From: Vanilla planifolia
Taxonomy: Eukaryota; Streptophyta; Magnoliopsida; Asparagales; Orchidaceae
Direction of reading: 5' to 3'
Length of the DNA: 64,000 nt
Assembly: GCA_023846275.1 (NCBI GenBank)
Contig: JAIUJO010000088.1
Span: 391,501-455,500, forward strand
In this document: positions 12,601 to 23,809 of the stretch, piece by piece
Layout of the letters: every line of letters starts with the position of its first letter
How positions within the stretch are numbered: the stretch's first letter is position 1
Translations under genes and position numbers: made by a program
The notes under the pieces: generated by a model
Told to the model about the DNA's origin: nothing
Database searches by the model: none
Seen by the model: the letters and a program-made list of their open reading frames with translations, nothing else

Positions 12601-15183
12601 GATAATATATATAAAATAGTCAAAGCTTACAAAACATTTCCTATAAGGAGGATAAAAAAAATTCTAAGAACAGACACAACAAAAGAGGCTTAGGAAGGGG
12701 CATACCTCAGTCCCAATAAAAGTTAGTAACAAGTGCATGGTTCGTTACCTAGTCCATAGTAGCATTCCCCTTCCTATTTATATTTGAAAGTTTAAAGCAG
12801 AAATACCATTGACAAAATGCAACTCATTAATGTGCCAACCTCCGACATCCTAGTAACCTCAAAGATAGTTGTAGTGGAGTCTGTCTGAATTTCAGCCACA
12901 TAATAGTTATGAAATTTGATCTTCCAAATATATGTAGCCTCCAAAATTGCTTGGACTTCCATAGTATGACTAGCCTGGCAGTAGCACATCTTTCCAATGA
13001 TGATTAATGGCTTGTCATAATGATCTCTCGCAACCACACCAATTCTTATGACATCACAATTAATCTTAATCCATCTCGTTGGAACGGAAGCCTAGTTTGA
13101 GATTACAAACCCAAATGGGTTAACCGATCTTCTATTGGACAAGACAGGATTAATATGAGTGCATCCCACTGTAGCAAAGGTATCTAGCTAGATATTTCTT
13201 TGCAAAGTAACAATGTTTATCACATTTTGTTTGTGCAACTTCCTATTACTATTTAGCTATATATGGTACAGTTTGATAGCAAGAAGATTGAAGGCTTTTT
13301 CATCCCTGTTATGATTCAAAGTTTTACATTCCATATTCAAAAAAATCTCCTACAATTTTAAAATAGAGCTGTTGTAGTAGGTCGCCAATATACTCAGTGT
13401 AGTAATTATGCTCGGTGCCTCCATTACTTGCTTGGCTTTGGGACAATCCCACAAAGCATGTTGCATTGATTCCTTTTCACTGCAACCCCATGGGCAATTG
13501 TCATTAGATGCAAGTCTTATTTCTTTCATCCGAACTGTAGTTAGAATAATGTTATTAATCATCCTCCAAAGAAAAACCTTTACCGTTGGCTCACATTCAA
13601 TTTCAAAATCCAAGCCAAGCCCAAACTTGTTGCATTTAAACAACTTGAAGTTGCTATATTTTATTTACTCTTTATGCAATAGTATATGCTTGTGCTTTCC
13701 ATCTTGTGGCTCTCGATTTTAACATAAATCATCTCATCATTGTTGTAGTTCTTAGCACAAGGAGGATGAAGAATCCTTTCCTTCAACTCAGCTGCAACCA
13801 TGCAATTAATCTAACTTTCATCCTATATACCATGCTTAATGACAATTTTCTCGACTTTATTCGACATTTCAACTTGCATATTAATATATGTTGGCCACCA
13901 GTAGATTAGGAAAATCCCCAGCCAATTATCCTCTCATGCACTCAATTCTCCACACCATGTTACAAATAGTCTAATGCATAGCTAGTTGTAGAAGTTTGCA
14001 GGATTGTACGGCTCCTCTAGGAACATCAATGTAGTCTCTACACCAAATATATTTCTTTCCTGTTACATTGACTAATGGATGTTCTTCTCTCGCCATAATC
14101 CATTTTCATTACGTTGTTAATAGAGTTGTCTACCAAATAGTCAAATCATGGATACCAATAAACCTTTCTCCTTTGGTAATGTGGCCACTTTCCAATTAAC
14201 ATAATGGATAGCATTCTCCATATTCATTCCACACCACAAATATTTCTTTAGTAGCCTTTCCAAATCATTAATCAGCCCTGTTGAAACCACAAAATGGCTA
14301 AGATAATACAGTAAGATGGCCTCTAGCACTATATTGATCATAGCTATCCTCCCTACTAGTGAGAGAGGTCTAATCTACCATCTAGATACCTAATCCTCCA
14401 TCCTTTGAGCAATGAAGTTAAAATCCCCTTTTTCAAAAGCTTGGAAGAAATGGGAATCCCCAAGTAGTTGAGTGTTTTTTCCTATGTCATATGCAACTTC
14501 CATGCCATAATTTTCTTTCTTTTATTTATCATTCCATTGCTAAACAACATTCTTGATTCACTCAAATTCAATTGTTGATCTGAGTGCAAACCATATGCTT
14601 GAATCACTTATCCAATGGTTCATACATTGCACAAGTTGCATGTGCATAGAGCATAACATCATTGGTATAAAGGAGATGAGTGACCACCTATAAGTCCTTC
14701 CTACAATCAAAACCCAGCATTGCCTTACTCGCCTACTCCATTACAAGCAACAAAATATATTCTGATATAGTAGTAAATAGGTAAGGAGATAAGGAGCAAC
14801 CCTGTTTATGCCCTCTACTAGGCTCAATCCATGGGAGCCTAGACACATTTAAAAAAAAAACCAAAACTTGGGGATGAGGTACATGCCTCCACTCACTCAC
14901 ACCATATGCAAAAAAATCCTACAATTTTCATCATGTTAATTATAAATTGCCACCTTACCTTGTCATAAGCTTGTTTCATATTTACTTTGATAGCCATTGA
15001 CCCCTCTTTCAGTGATGATGAATGCATGCAAGAACCCATCTCTTGTGCCAGAAATATATTATTCGAGATAGTTCTACCAGACACAAATGCCCCTTGTTCA
15101 CTTGCAAAGAGACTTGCTAGCACTTTCTTCAATCTTTCAACCATAATCTTTGCAATGACTTTATAAAGTAATTAACATGGACA

Positions 15184-15343
15184 TGATATCTCATTAAATG
15201 GTATCGCAATAACCATGGATGAATTCTATTATAATCCAATCCTTTCGAAGATCCTTTTTTTTTTGATATCTCATTAAATGGTATCGCAATAACCATGGAT
15301 GAATTCTATTATAATCCAATCCTTTCCAAGATCCTTATTTTTT
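15184..15343. repeat. 80-bp tandem duplication in LINE B
   Basis: The unit beginning 'tgatatctcattaaatggta' at 15,184 recurs at 15,264, a period of 80 bp. I see one clear base difference (cctttcgaag against cctttccaag) plus variation in the trailing T-run. The near identity marks it as much younger than the decayed LINE around it. The T-run at the joint suggests replication slippage. Confidence 0.95.
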
Positions 15344-16081
15344 TTAATAGTTTTGTCTACACACTTAATTTCCTTCTCAAAAACTGGTACAATAAGCCCA
15401 GCTGCTTGTTCCTCATCAATGCTTCTACTAGGCTAAACATGTTGAGGTGGGCAATAACAATCCTCACTACACCATTTCATAGTAAAATACTTCATTGCTA
15501 ATTATTTAATACTAGATGGGGAGCGCACAAGATTGTTGTTGGCATTTCTCATGTGATATACGCATTTGCTCATGTTAAGAGAAGTAGCTATTGCCTAAAA
15601 AAATCTAGTATTATAGTGCCTCAATGATTGTTCTCTTGTTGAGTGAGACCTCCATAGATTCCTTAAGCTGAATAGAATGAATATCCCCTTCAATTTGATG
15701 ATTTTTCTTGACAAAATTCTTCATTTATATGTTACTCCACTTCCTTAATCAACAAATGATCTGCCAAATTTTGTTGAAAGGCCATCCATCAAGTTACCCT
15801 TGAAGGTTTTGCTCCATATCTTCTACACAATTCTAGTTGTCAAAGGAAAAGATAGCCAACACTCCCAAGTTAACACCTTTCAATAGTCCAATCTTGAAGT
15901 GAACTCAACTCAATAAGCAATGGGCAATCATCAGATCCAATTCATGCTAAGTGCATGACAATGGTATTTAGGTACAATTGAATCCCCTCTGTGATCATCA
16001 AGGCCTTGTCTAACCTCTCAATATAGGCACTCCCCACCTTCCCATTACACCATGTATACTTATTTCCAAAGAAGCCTATAT

Positions 16082-16086
16082 CCATC
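16082..16086 (+). repeat. target-site duplication, left (CCATC)
   Basis: The 5 bp CCATC precede the TG of solo LTR 1. The identical 5 bp occur at 18,028-18,032 just after its terminal CA. Confidence 0.93.
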
Positions 16087-17025
16087 TGTTACACCCTTGT
16101 GTTTGATGAGTCAAGCATAAATGTGTATATTTTATTTGGGCTTGATTTTAAGTAAAATTATTAATAATTAATTAAATCAAGTCATGTATTTTAGATGTCT
16201 AAAATAATGGTCTCTAAGGGCCTTGAGGTCATGGCATACTTCAAGGAAATTTGAGACATGCACAAGATTTTTTATAATTGAATTTCTTTTTATTTCTCTT
16301 GAATTTAATATGTCCAAACTTTGAGATTATGAGGCACACTAGTAGTATTAACATTTAAAAATATTTTAAATTTATTTAATAATGAATTTTTATTTTTGGG
16401 CCAAGCATATTTGAGAAAATATATAGACATTGGTATTTGATTTTTTAATATTATTTTGGAATTGTTTTTCATGAATTTCTTTTCATAGCTATTTAAATAA
16501 CTTATAATACTATAAGAATATAAAATTATTTTTATACACTTATATTCAAATTTTTGGCACAAAAATTCGTCAAAAATACCCTAAAACAGCTGAAGTCTCT
16601 GGAAAATGCACTGTAGCCATGGGCGGGTCGACCCAAAGCGAAAACAGCCCGTTCAGGTCTTTTAGAAATTAAAAATTTAATCTAAAAAATAAAAATTTGG
16701 TTGACCCAAAAAGGGAGAGCCAAGCCCGTCGAGAGGAGTTCGGCTAGCGCTGGTCAACGGTCAAATCAACAGTGCCTGGCTAAGCCACGCCCGCCCAAAG
16801 CCCGCCGAGAGGAACTCGGCTAGGTCAAACTGCAGCGCGGTCAACGGTCAATGAACAATGCTTGGCTAAGTCAACCCGAACCAGGTGGTGAAGTCCCGGT
16901 CAAGGAAGGGGGGAGCCAGCCCCACAGAGGCTCGAAAGCTACAGGGCACAAATTCTTTATAAAGCAATGCGCCAATTTCATTTCTGCAGTGTGGGACTAA
17001 AAAAACCCACCTTATAACTTCAGCA

Positions 17026-17340
17026 GGATCCAAAGGCGCAGATCAAGCCCGCCCAGATCCAACGGGCGAGAATTGTTTCGAACGGCTGCTTCGCAAGGTT
17101 AATCGGCACCATTCGTTCACCGCGCGGATCCAACGCTCCAGATCAAAATCGAACTGCCGTTTAATCGGCGTCGTTTATTCAGCGCCCGGGATCCTACGCA
17201 CGGGATTAAATCGCGTAAACGGTAATCGCGAGATTTAATCCGTGCCGTTCGATTACGCACCCGGATCCAACGCTCTGGATTAAGCCCGAACGGTAAAATG
17301 CGTAAATCAATCTGCGCCGTTCGTTTTTGGGCCCGGATCA
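17026..17340 (+). repeat. short tandem units in the CpG-rich centre of solo LTR 1
   Basis: GGATCC-based units recur at 17,026, 17,126, 17,189, 17,263 and (as ggatca) 17,335, spaced 63-100 bp. Each is followed by phrases such as 'aacgctccagatcaa' and 'gccgttcg'. Solo LTR 2 has fewer units at 22,925-23,060, which accounts for part of the length difference between the two LTRs. This is probably a variable part of the LTR promoter region. Confidence 0.75.
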
Positions 17341-17427
17341 GACGGTGGCTGCTTTCCGTCCGTTGCCCAAACGGCTAATTAATTTTTGGAGCCGTTGGGG
17401 GTGTTTTTAGAGCTCAAATTTGAGCTC

Positions 17428-17437
17428 TATAAATAGG
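17428..17437 (+). promoter_or_regulatory. TATA box of solo LTR 1
   Basis: TATAAATAGG sits on the plus strand after the CpG-rich block, in the position expected for the LTR U3 promoter. Orientation agrees with the LTR ends. Activity is not implied. Confidence 0.65.
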
Positions 17438-18027
17438 GAAAATTTATGTATTTTTAAGTTTAACCTTTGCTAAATTTTCCAAAGATTTCAGATCTCAAAA
17501 TTCGAGCACTCAAGCAAAAACGATGCATCCAAGCTCAAATAGCAAAGCGGCAAGAAAGCTTTTGGAATTAGAGGTTTTTCAATTGTTTCTCAATTTCTAT
17601 CCCTCTAATTTGTCGATTGTGTGTGCCTCCTCTTTTCTCCTATTTCTCTTAAGTTATTTGCCAATTTTTCGTATTTTTCGTTTTGGGGCAAGGGCATCCC
17701 GGCAGTTGTACAAAAGCCCCGGGTTTGAGTTGAGCCCGGTAAAAACTCAAATAGGTTTGGGATTAGCCGTAGTAAAAATCCCAAGTAGGTTTGAGGTGAA
17801 CCGTAGGAAAAACCTCACTTGTAATCGGTGCATTTAGTGGATTTTTCCCAACACTGGTTGGGGGTGGACGTAGACTCGGTTTTGAGTCGAACCACTTAAA
17901 AATTTATGTGTTCAACTCTCTTTACTCTTGCTTAAAGGTTTTTAAGTTTAATTTCGAAATTCATAAAATTTTTAAATACACAATTCACCCCCCCTCTTGT
18001 GGGATTTCCTTAGCACGAAACACTTCA

Positions 18028-18032
18028 CCATC
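18028..18032 (+). repeat. target-site duplication, right (CCATC)
   Basis: Partner of the copy at 16,082-16,086. LINE endonuclease sequence resumes immediately after it. Confidence 0.93.
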
Positions 18033-18974
18033 AGCTCAAGCTCCTGCATGAGACAAGAGAGTTTCCACTTCCTTACCCCATTTTTCTCCACTTATGATAA
18101 GAGGAAATTGTAGTCACCAGCTATAATCAATGGGCCCCCTCACCTTGCTACATCTCTTAAAAAATTCCATACAACTCTTCAAGTGGAAATCTACTTTGAT
18201 GCATACACAACACAACACTTCCATTTTTTATCAATTCTAGCTCTACTCTATTGGGATACACCTTGACAATTTAAAATTATAACTACCTCTTCCATGTGAT
18301 GGCAATTCCCCCTCATAGTCCCCCCAAAGGCTGCATATTAAAATATCATTCCCTTCCCAATAGTTTGTTCACATCTTATCTATTAAATCTCTTCACCTAG
18401 GTCTCTACAAAAGCAAGCCCTATAGAATTATGCCATCTAACCATCCACTACAAAAATCCCCTTGATTTTTATCCTTGATTCCATTTAAATTCCATACATT
18501 TATTTTAACCAAGTTAATGTTTCCATTTCTTATTACCCATCTCTATCAAGATAATAGGCACTCGAATATGTTGTTCCAATTATCCCAATAGCAATTGCCA
18601 TCAACAAAGATTTAGTTCGCTTGCCAATCACCTCTTTCCCTATACTTACATTGGTATTCAATAGAGATTTATAGTTTTTGGATTAAAGAAGTTCAAGCAT
18701 ATGTACATTATAGCAAATGGTTACCTCAACATTGTTGTTAACCTGATCGTGTGCACTTATTGTCCTCTAGCTCTTCCACACATTCCCGCAACTTTTATTG
18801 TCTATTGTAGCTAAATCTCCATCCCAATTCACATCTATTCTTAAGCATGGAACTAGTTCCTAATTTTTTAATTCCTTTCCAAGTGACTCTAGTCCCTTCT
18901 CAACAACTTCAAGAGAGGTCACTCCAACATTACTGCCCACCTGAGTATATACAGCAAAATCTTTTCGTTTCTTC
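18033..18974 (-). pseudogene. LINE B ORF2 endonuclease remnant and 5' remainder
   Basis: Continuation of copy B after the solo LTR. The stretch 18,033-18,540 aligns with the endonuclease region of copies A and E, with the same 'tcaactcaagctc...atgca' start and 'caaaagc..gccctata' phrases. From about 18,540 to 18,974 the sequence resembles no complete module. A minus-strand reading beginning near 18,979 gives M-K-K-R-K-D-F-A-V-Y-T-Q-V-G, which may be an unrelated ORF1 start or chance. The zinc knuckle and R-V-C-V-R-x-D-L-S motif are missing, so the 5' half is deleted. Confidence 0.65.
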
Positions 18975-19099
18975 ATAATATATAAATGGTCAAGGCTTAC
19001 AAAAAATCCTCTATGGAGGATCAAACAAAAAGTTTAAACAAAATTGCATCAAAAGGGGCTTCGAAGGGGCATACCCTTATCATAGGAAAATAGAAAAAG

Positions 19100-21990
19100 A
19101 GAGTGTGGTGCACCACCAAATCAGCAAGATAATTGCCTTGCCTATATACGTTAGTCAAAGTGAAAGCATCTATATCTACAACTACATAAGGGCAGCCATA
19201 TACCTACCTCCACATGTAAGGTCATGTAATAGTTTTTCAACCTCCAGTATCGCTAAACTAGAGTTCGACTAAATCTCAACTGCATGAAAATCCAAGAGCT
19301 TAGACCTAAGCAAGCACATAGCCTCCAAGATGGCATTAACCTCCATAGTAGTGCTCGCCTAAGAGTAGACACATCTACTAGCTACAAGAGGAGACATGCC
19401 AAGATGTTCCCTAGCCACGAACCCCACCTCCATGACATCACCTCAAAAAGCCACATTGCAGTTACTTTTAATCCATCCAGTTGGAGGAGGTGTCCAAGAT
19501 GAGGATACTTTCAACCCATGTAGGTTGTGTCAACTCCCACAAGACATGGATGAATCAAAATTAAAGCATTCCAAAGTAGCCCCCATACCTAATTGGATCA
19601 TTCTCAACAAAACAACATGACTATTGATGTGTTCATTATATTTTCTTAAGTTTATTTTCCTCTAAGAATAATAAAAGGTTGTTGCAACAACTACTGCTTC
19701 CTTCTTCACCCACTATGATTCAAAATATTTGTCTCCATGCTATTGTAAATGTCGTACAGCTTTAATACATTGCTATTATTGCTGGGATAAATTTTTGTAA
19801 TGGCCTCCTTCATGCGAGGCACGTCCCAAATTTCCTTCACCTTCCAGCAAGCACACAGTAGCTGTTGCAGCATCTCAGCCTCTTTATAGCACCAAATGCA
19901 GCCTCACATATTGGCATTCTCCTTTTCACCAACCATACCGCAATAAGGATATAGTTGTTGATTGACCTTCAACTGAAGAGCTTCACTCTAGGTAGCACTT
20001 TGAGCTTCCAAATCCATCCAAATCTGCTTGCAACAACTTGTGAGTTCTCAACAGCATTTTAAAATTTTGCATATATCATCTTACAGTAGAGGTTGGAGTT
20101 ATTCAGTTTAATGCTCTCCATTTGCACTTGAAGAAGTTGGTCCTTGCAATGCCCAAGAGAGGTGAAGCACTTTATTAAGTAGAAAATAATCTTCTCATGT
20201 CTTTACACACATCCCACTCCCCATGCATAAGAACACACTCTTGTACTTTGTTCAGCCACTCCCATCCATATTGATATACATCGGCCACCACTTAATTGGA
20301 AGAAATTCAAGCCAATTCTCTTCAACAAACCACACATCGATGCCATCACCAATTCTCCACACAAAGTTGGAGGTAGCCCATGGCATTACATCCTTGATGA
20401 GCCTACAAGCTTGTGAGACTCCCTAAGGAGTGCCACTACATCATCTCTCCCAAAAACAATTTTCTTCTCATTACATCAACCCACACACTATCCTCTCTCA
20501 TTAAAATCCTTCTGCATTACTTTATCGTTAAAGCATATTGCCTCCTTCCTCCTTTGGCATGGTGATAGATCTTGAATCCACATAATGCATTACGTGGCCT
20601 TCACTTGCACTGCACCATAAGTAGCTTCTAAATAGATTTTCCAACTCATTTATAAGACCCTTTAGCACCATTTAGTGGCTCAAATAGAAATTAGGAATAG
20701 TTGATAATATCAAATTAATCATAGCAATCCTATCTAAAAAAGAAAGAGATCAGATTATCCATCTTATAACCTGTTCTTCCACTCTCTAGATGACAAAGTT
20801 GAGCTCCCCCTTAGTAGATTCACCAAAATTGGAATCCCTAAGTAATTAGGGTTCTTTGCTTGGGTCATATGAATTTTTCTAGCCACCATCTGTCTTTTTT
20901 TGCCCAACATACCTTTACTAAAAAATATTCTATATTTATCAAGACTCACCTTCTATATAGAGTGCTTCCCATACTAGTCCTTGATATGCTTAACAATCTT
21001 AGTAGTAGTAAATGTGATAGGAACATACAAAATCATATCATCAGCATACAACAGGAGTGAAATAACAAGGGAAGTTGCCCCACCATGAAGCCCCAATATT
21101 ATCTTAGTTTCATGCTCCATAATTAGCTAAGACAAGAATTTAAATGCAATGGTAAATAAATAAGGTGACAAAGGGCACCCTTTTCTCAAACCTTTAGTGT
21201 CCTCAATCCATGGGAGTCTAGCCCTATTCAATAACACCAAAAACCTTGTGGTCGAGATACATGAATTTACCCACTTACACAATAGTAGAGAAAAGCCCAA
21301 GAATTTCATCATATTAATAACAAATTGCCATCACACCTTATCATAAGCTTGTTCCATGTCCAACTTGATTGCTATAAGACCCTCCCTGGATGTAGAAGAG
21401 TACATACAAGTTACCATTTCTTGGGCAATAAAATTGTTATCAGAGAGAGATCTACCTGGCACAAATGCACCTTGTTCCTTGGCAATGAGCCCAAGTAGTA
21501 CTTTCTTCAGTCTTACTACAAAGATCTTAGCCACAATTTTATAGGTAATATTACACATACTTATAAGCCTAAACTTTTCTAATCCATCTACACCTAACAC
21601 TTTAGAGATCAACCTAATGAGAGTATCCATCCTAACATTTGGCATTTGTCTTTCATGAAACAATTACATCACAACTTTAACAATGTCACATTGAGTAATA
21701 ACCTAGTACCTATTCACAAAGTTTGTTACTCAATCCATCCTAGGTGCCTTGTTCCTTTTGATTGATTTAGCAACATTGTTGACTTTTTTCTCAGTAACCT
21801 ATATAATAAGAATGCCCTATCGAAGCATCTGTGTTGCTGGAAGTGTCGTGGAGGGTAGTAGACATCATCATTGCACCACTTCTTTTCAAAATGGCTAATT
21901 AGTAAGCATTTAATATCCTCTGTAGAGTTCAACACATCCTCCTTGTCATCCTTCAAATATGAGATATGCTTATCCTTTCGCATAGATGTT
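19100..21990 (-). pseudogene. LINE C ORF2 remnant, 3' part: RNase H, zf-RVT, RT, linker
   Basis: RNase H at about 19,110-19,560 reads S-W-T-P-P-P-T-G-W-I-K-S-N-C, G-F-V-A-R-E and A-I-L-E-A-M. The zf-RVT region is about 19,770-20,450. RT spans about 20,470-21,690. The frame 21,331-21,663 has K-I-V-A-K-I, E-Q-G-A-F-V-P-G-R-S-L-S-D-N and K-L-D-M-E-Q-A-Y-D-K-V. The frame 21,127-21,312 has L-R-K-G-C-P-L-S-P-Y-L-F. An intact Y-A-D-D reads near 21,020-21,060. The linker at 21,726-21,983 (H-F-E-K-K-W-C-N-D-D) runs into the LTR insertion. Catalytic residues are retained but frameshifts separate the pieces. Confidence 0.92.
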
Positions 21991-21995
21991 GTTAT
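21991..21995 (+). repeat. target-site duplication, left (GTTAT)
   Basis: GTTAT directly precedes the TG end of solo LTR 2 and matches 23,805-23,809. Confidence 0.92.
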
Positions 21996-23804
21996 TGTTG
22001 TACCCTTTGATGTGATAATTACAAAACCAAGCTATTTATTACTGAAGTTTTTTTTAAGTAAAATTGTTAATAACTAATTAAATCAAGCCATGTATTTTAG
22101 ATGTCTAAAATAATGGTCTCTAAGGGCTTTGAGGTCATGGCATACTTCAAGAAATTTTTGAGACATGCGCAAGATTTTTTATAATTAAATTTCTTTTTAT
22201 TTCTCTTGAATTTGATATGTCAAAACCTTGAGATTATGAGGCACACTAGTAGTATTAATATTTAAAAATATTATAAAATTATTTAATAATGAATTTTCAT
22301 TTTTGGGCCAAGCATATTTGACAAAATGTATAGACATGGGTATTTCATTTTTTTAATATTATTATGGAATCGTTTTTTACGAATTTCTTTTCATAGCCAC
22401 TTAATTAACTTATAATACTATAAGAATATAAAATTATTTTTATACACTTATATTCAAATTTGTGGCTAAAAAATTCGTCAAAAATACCCTAAAACAGCAA
22501 AAGTCTCGGGAAAAAGCACTGTAGCATGGGCGGGTCGACCCAGCGTCAAAACAGCCCGTCCAGGCCTTTTAGAAATAAAAAAAGAAAAATAAAAATTTGG
22601 TTGACCCGAAAGGGGCCAGCAAAGCCCGCCCAAAGACCGTCGAGAGCAGCTCGGCTAGCGCTGGTCAACGGTCAACGGAACAGTGCCTGGCTAAGCCAAG
22701 CCTGCCGAGAGGAGCTCGGCTAAGTCTAACTTCAGCGCGGTCTACGGTCAAAGAACAGTGCATGGCTATGTCAACCTGAACCGGGTGATGAAATCCCAGT
22801 CAAGGAAGGGGGGAGCCAGCCCCAAAGTGGCTCGCAGGTTAAACGGCGCAAATTTATTATAAAGCGGTGTGCCAAATTTCATTCTGCAGTGTGGGACTAA
22901 AAATCCCACCTTATAACTTCGGCAGGATCCAAAGGCGCAGATCAAGCCCGCCCAGATCCAACGGGCGAGAGTAATTTCGAACGGCTGTTTAATCAGCGCC
23001 GTTCGTTCAGCGCATGGGATCCAATGGTTCAGATCAAGTCCACCCGGATCAGACGGTCTAGAGATGATCAAGCCGAGAAGTCCATCCAGCCGTCCATTCT
23101 TGAAGTGGGATCGGACGGCTGCTGCTCTTCTTCTTCCTTTTCGGGCTTCCGGCAACGGCTATTTTCCGGTTTCTTTTTTACCGTTTTTCTAGCCATTTGG
23201 AATTGCTTTTTGGTGGACTATATATATATAGGACATTTTACAATTTATAGGATTAATGAATCCACTTGCAAAAATCTTCAAAAACTAAGGAAAAAGGCCA
23301 AAACCGAGAGCAACAATTGGCATACTTGTGGGAGCTACGGGCTCAACCTTCTTCTCAAATTTCAACAGCTTTCTTCCACATTTCGTTGCATCATTCGGTA
23401 ACATTTAGTTGTGCCACTTTGCTTTGAGAAATTAAAGGTGTTGGATTTTTGTATGCATTGCTATTGTAAAAATTGTATGCATTATTGTAGCCGGATTTGT
23501 TCGGATTTTTGGTGTCTCGTTGGAGCACCGGTTGTACTTGGTTTACCCCTACCGGCTTCGGCAAAAGGGAGTGGTTAGTGGAAGCCCGATCGGGTTGATC
23601 GGGGGTGGATGTAGGCACGGGTTTGGCCGAACCACCTAAAATCTTTGTCTTTTTTTTGCTTGTCTTATTATTGCATTTTTCGTTTTTATTTCACAATTTA
23701 TTTACAAACGTTTTTAATTGAAAGAATTTTCAAAATCTAAATTCAAGTGAAAAGCACAATTCACCCCTCCCCTCTTGTGCGTTGTTCTCACACGATTTAC
23801 ATCA
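21996..23804 (+). mobile_element. solo LTR 2, 1,809 bp
   Basis: Same family and orientation as the LTR at 16,087. It begins TGTTGTACCC and ends ...TTTACATCA, with GTTAT on both sides. It shares the AT-rich 5' part ('aagtaaaattgttaataactaattaaatcaag'), the CpG-rich centre (about 22,520-23,160), a TATA run at 23,219 and the 'caattcacccctcccctcttgtg' tail. No internal retrotransposon sequence is adjacent. Open frames inside (such as 22,766-23,155 on the minus strand) follow from its base composition. Confidence 0.93.
23219..23230 (+). promoter_or_regulatory. TATA box of solo LTR 2
   Basis: A TATATATATATA run on the plus strand, in the same relative place as the TATAAATAGG of solo LTR 1. This is a positional inference. 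Confidence 0.55.
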
Positions 23805-23809
23805 GTTAT
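23805..23809 (+). repeat. target-site duplication, right (GTTAT)
   Basis: GTTAT follows the CA end of solo LTR 2. Excising the LTR restores LINE linker text (gttgttattgcctag), which matches copy B near 15,590. Confidence 0.92.

Larger units (their letters stand above)
12700..16086 (-). pseudogene. LINE B ORF2 remnant, 3' part: RNase H, zf-RVT, RT, linker
   Basis: Domains on the minus strand: RNase H-like at about 12,720-13,130 (P-T-R-W-I-K-I-N-C-D, then A-I-L-E-A-T and E-I-Q-T-D-S). zf-RVT at 13,350-13,643 (K-V-F-L-W-R, C-P-W-G-C, H-A-L-W-D-C-P-K-A-K). RT at about 13,950-15,200 (E-Q-G-A-F-V-S-G-R-T-I-S-N-N, M-K-Q-A-Y-D-K-V-R-W, Q-G-C-S-L-S-P-Y-L-F). The RT catalytic YADD motif reads Y-T-N-D near 14,650, so one aspartate is lost. 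An 80-bp tandem duplication lies just upstream of the RT fingers (15,184-15,343). Frameshifts are frequent. Confidence 0.88.
16087..18027 (+). mobile_element. solo LTR 1, 1,941 bp
   Basis: Starts TGTTACACCC and ends ...CACTTCA (TG...CA ends), flanked on both sides by CCATC. No primer-binding site, internal region or polypurine tract lies beside it, so it is a solo LTR made by LTR-LTR recombination. An AT-rich 5' third is followed by a CpG-rich centre (about 16,610-17,400), a TATA box at 17,428, and a tail with 'attcacccccc' just before the 3' end. The centre holds short internal repeats. The 3' end style resembles plant Ty1/copia LTRs, but with no internal domain the superfamily is not proven. 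Open frames in it (such as 17,523-17,837) are not genes. Confidence 0.93.
12601..18974 (-). mobile_element. LINE copy B, interrupted by a solo LTR
   Basis: Minus-strand LINE starting with a full 3' end ('gataatatatataaaatagtcaaagc') next to the 5' end of copy A. It has RNase H, zf-RVT, RT, linker and endonuclease, but the zinc knuckle of ORF1 is missing. The solo LTR at 16,087-18,027 splits the linker/endonuclease region. Removing the LTR and one CCATC restores continuous LINE sequence (cctatatccatc|agctcaagctcctgcat). The right end meets the 3' end of copy C at about 18,975. Confidence 0.9.

Noticed and set aside
17523..17837. A 104-residue frame in solo LTR 1 as a gene
   Set aside because: It lies wholly in the LTR downstream of its TATA box and has no counterpart of similar length in solo LTR 2.
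22766..23155. A 129-residue minus-strand frame in solo LTR 2
   Set aside because: CpG-rich LTR sequence has few stop codons. The frame is not conserved in LTR 1 and has no recognisable domain.
16082..23809. One full-length LTR retrotransposon with the two LTRs as its ends
   Set aside because: Each LTR has its own different target duplication, and the DNA between them is LINE B and C, not gag-pol.
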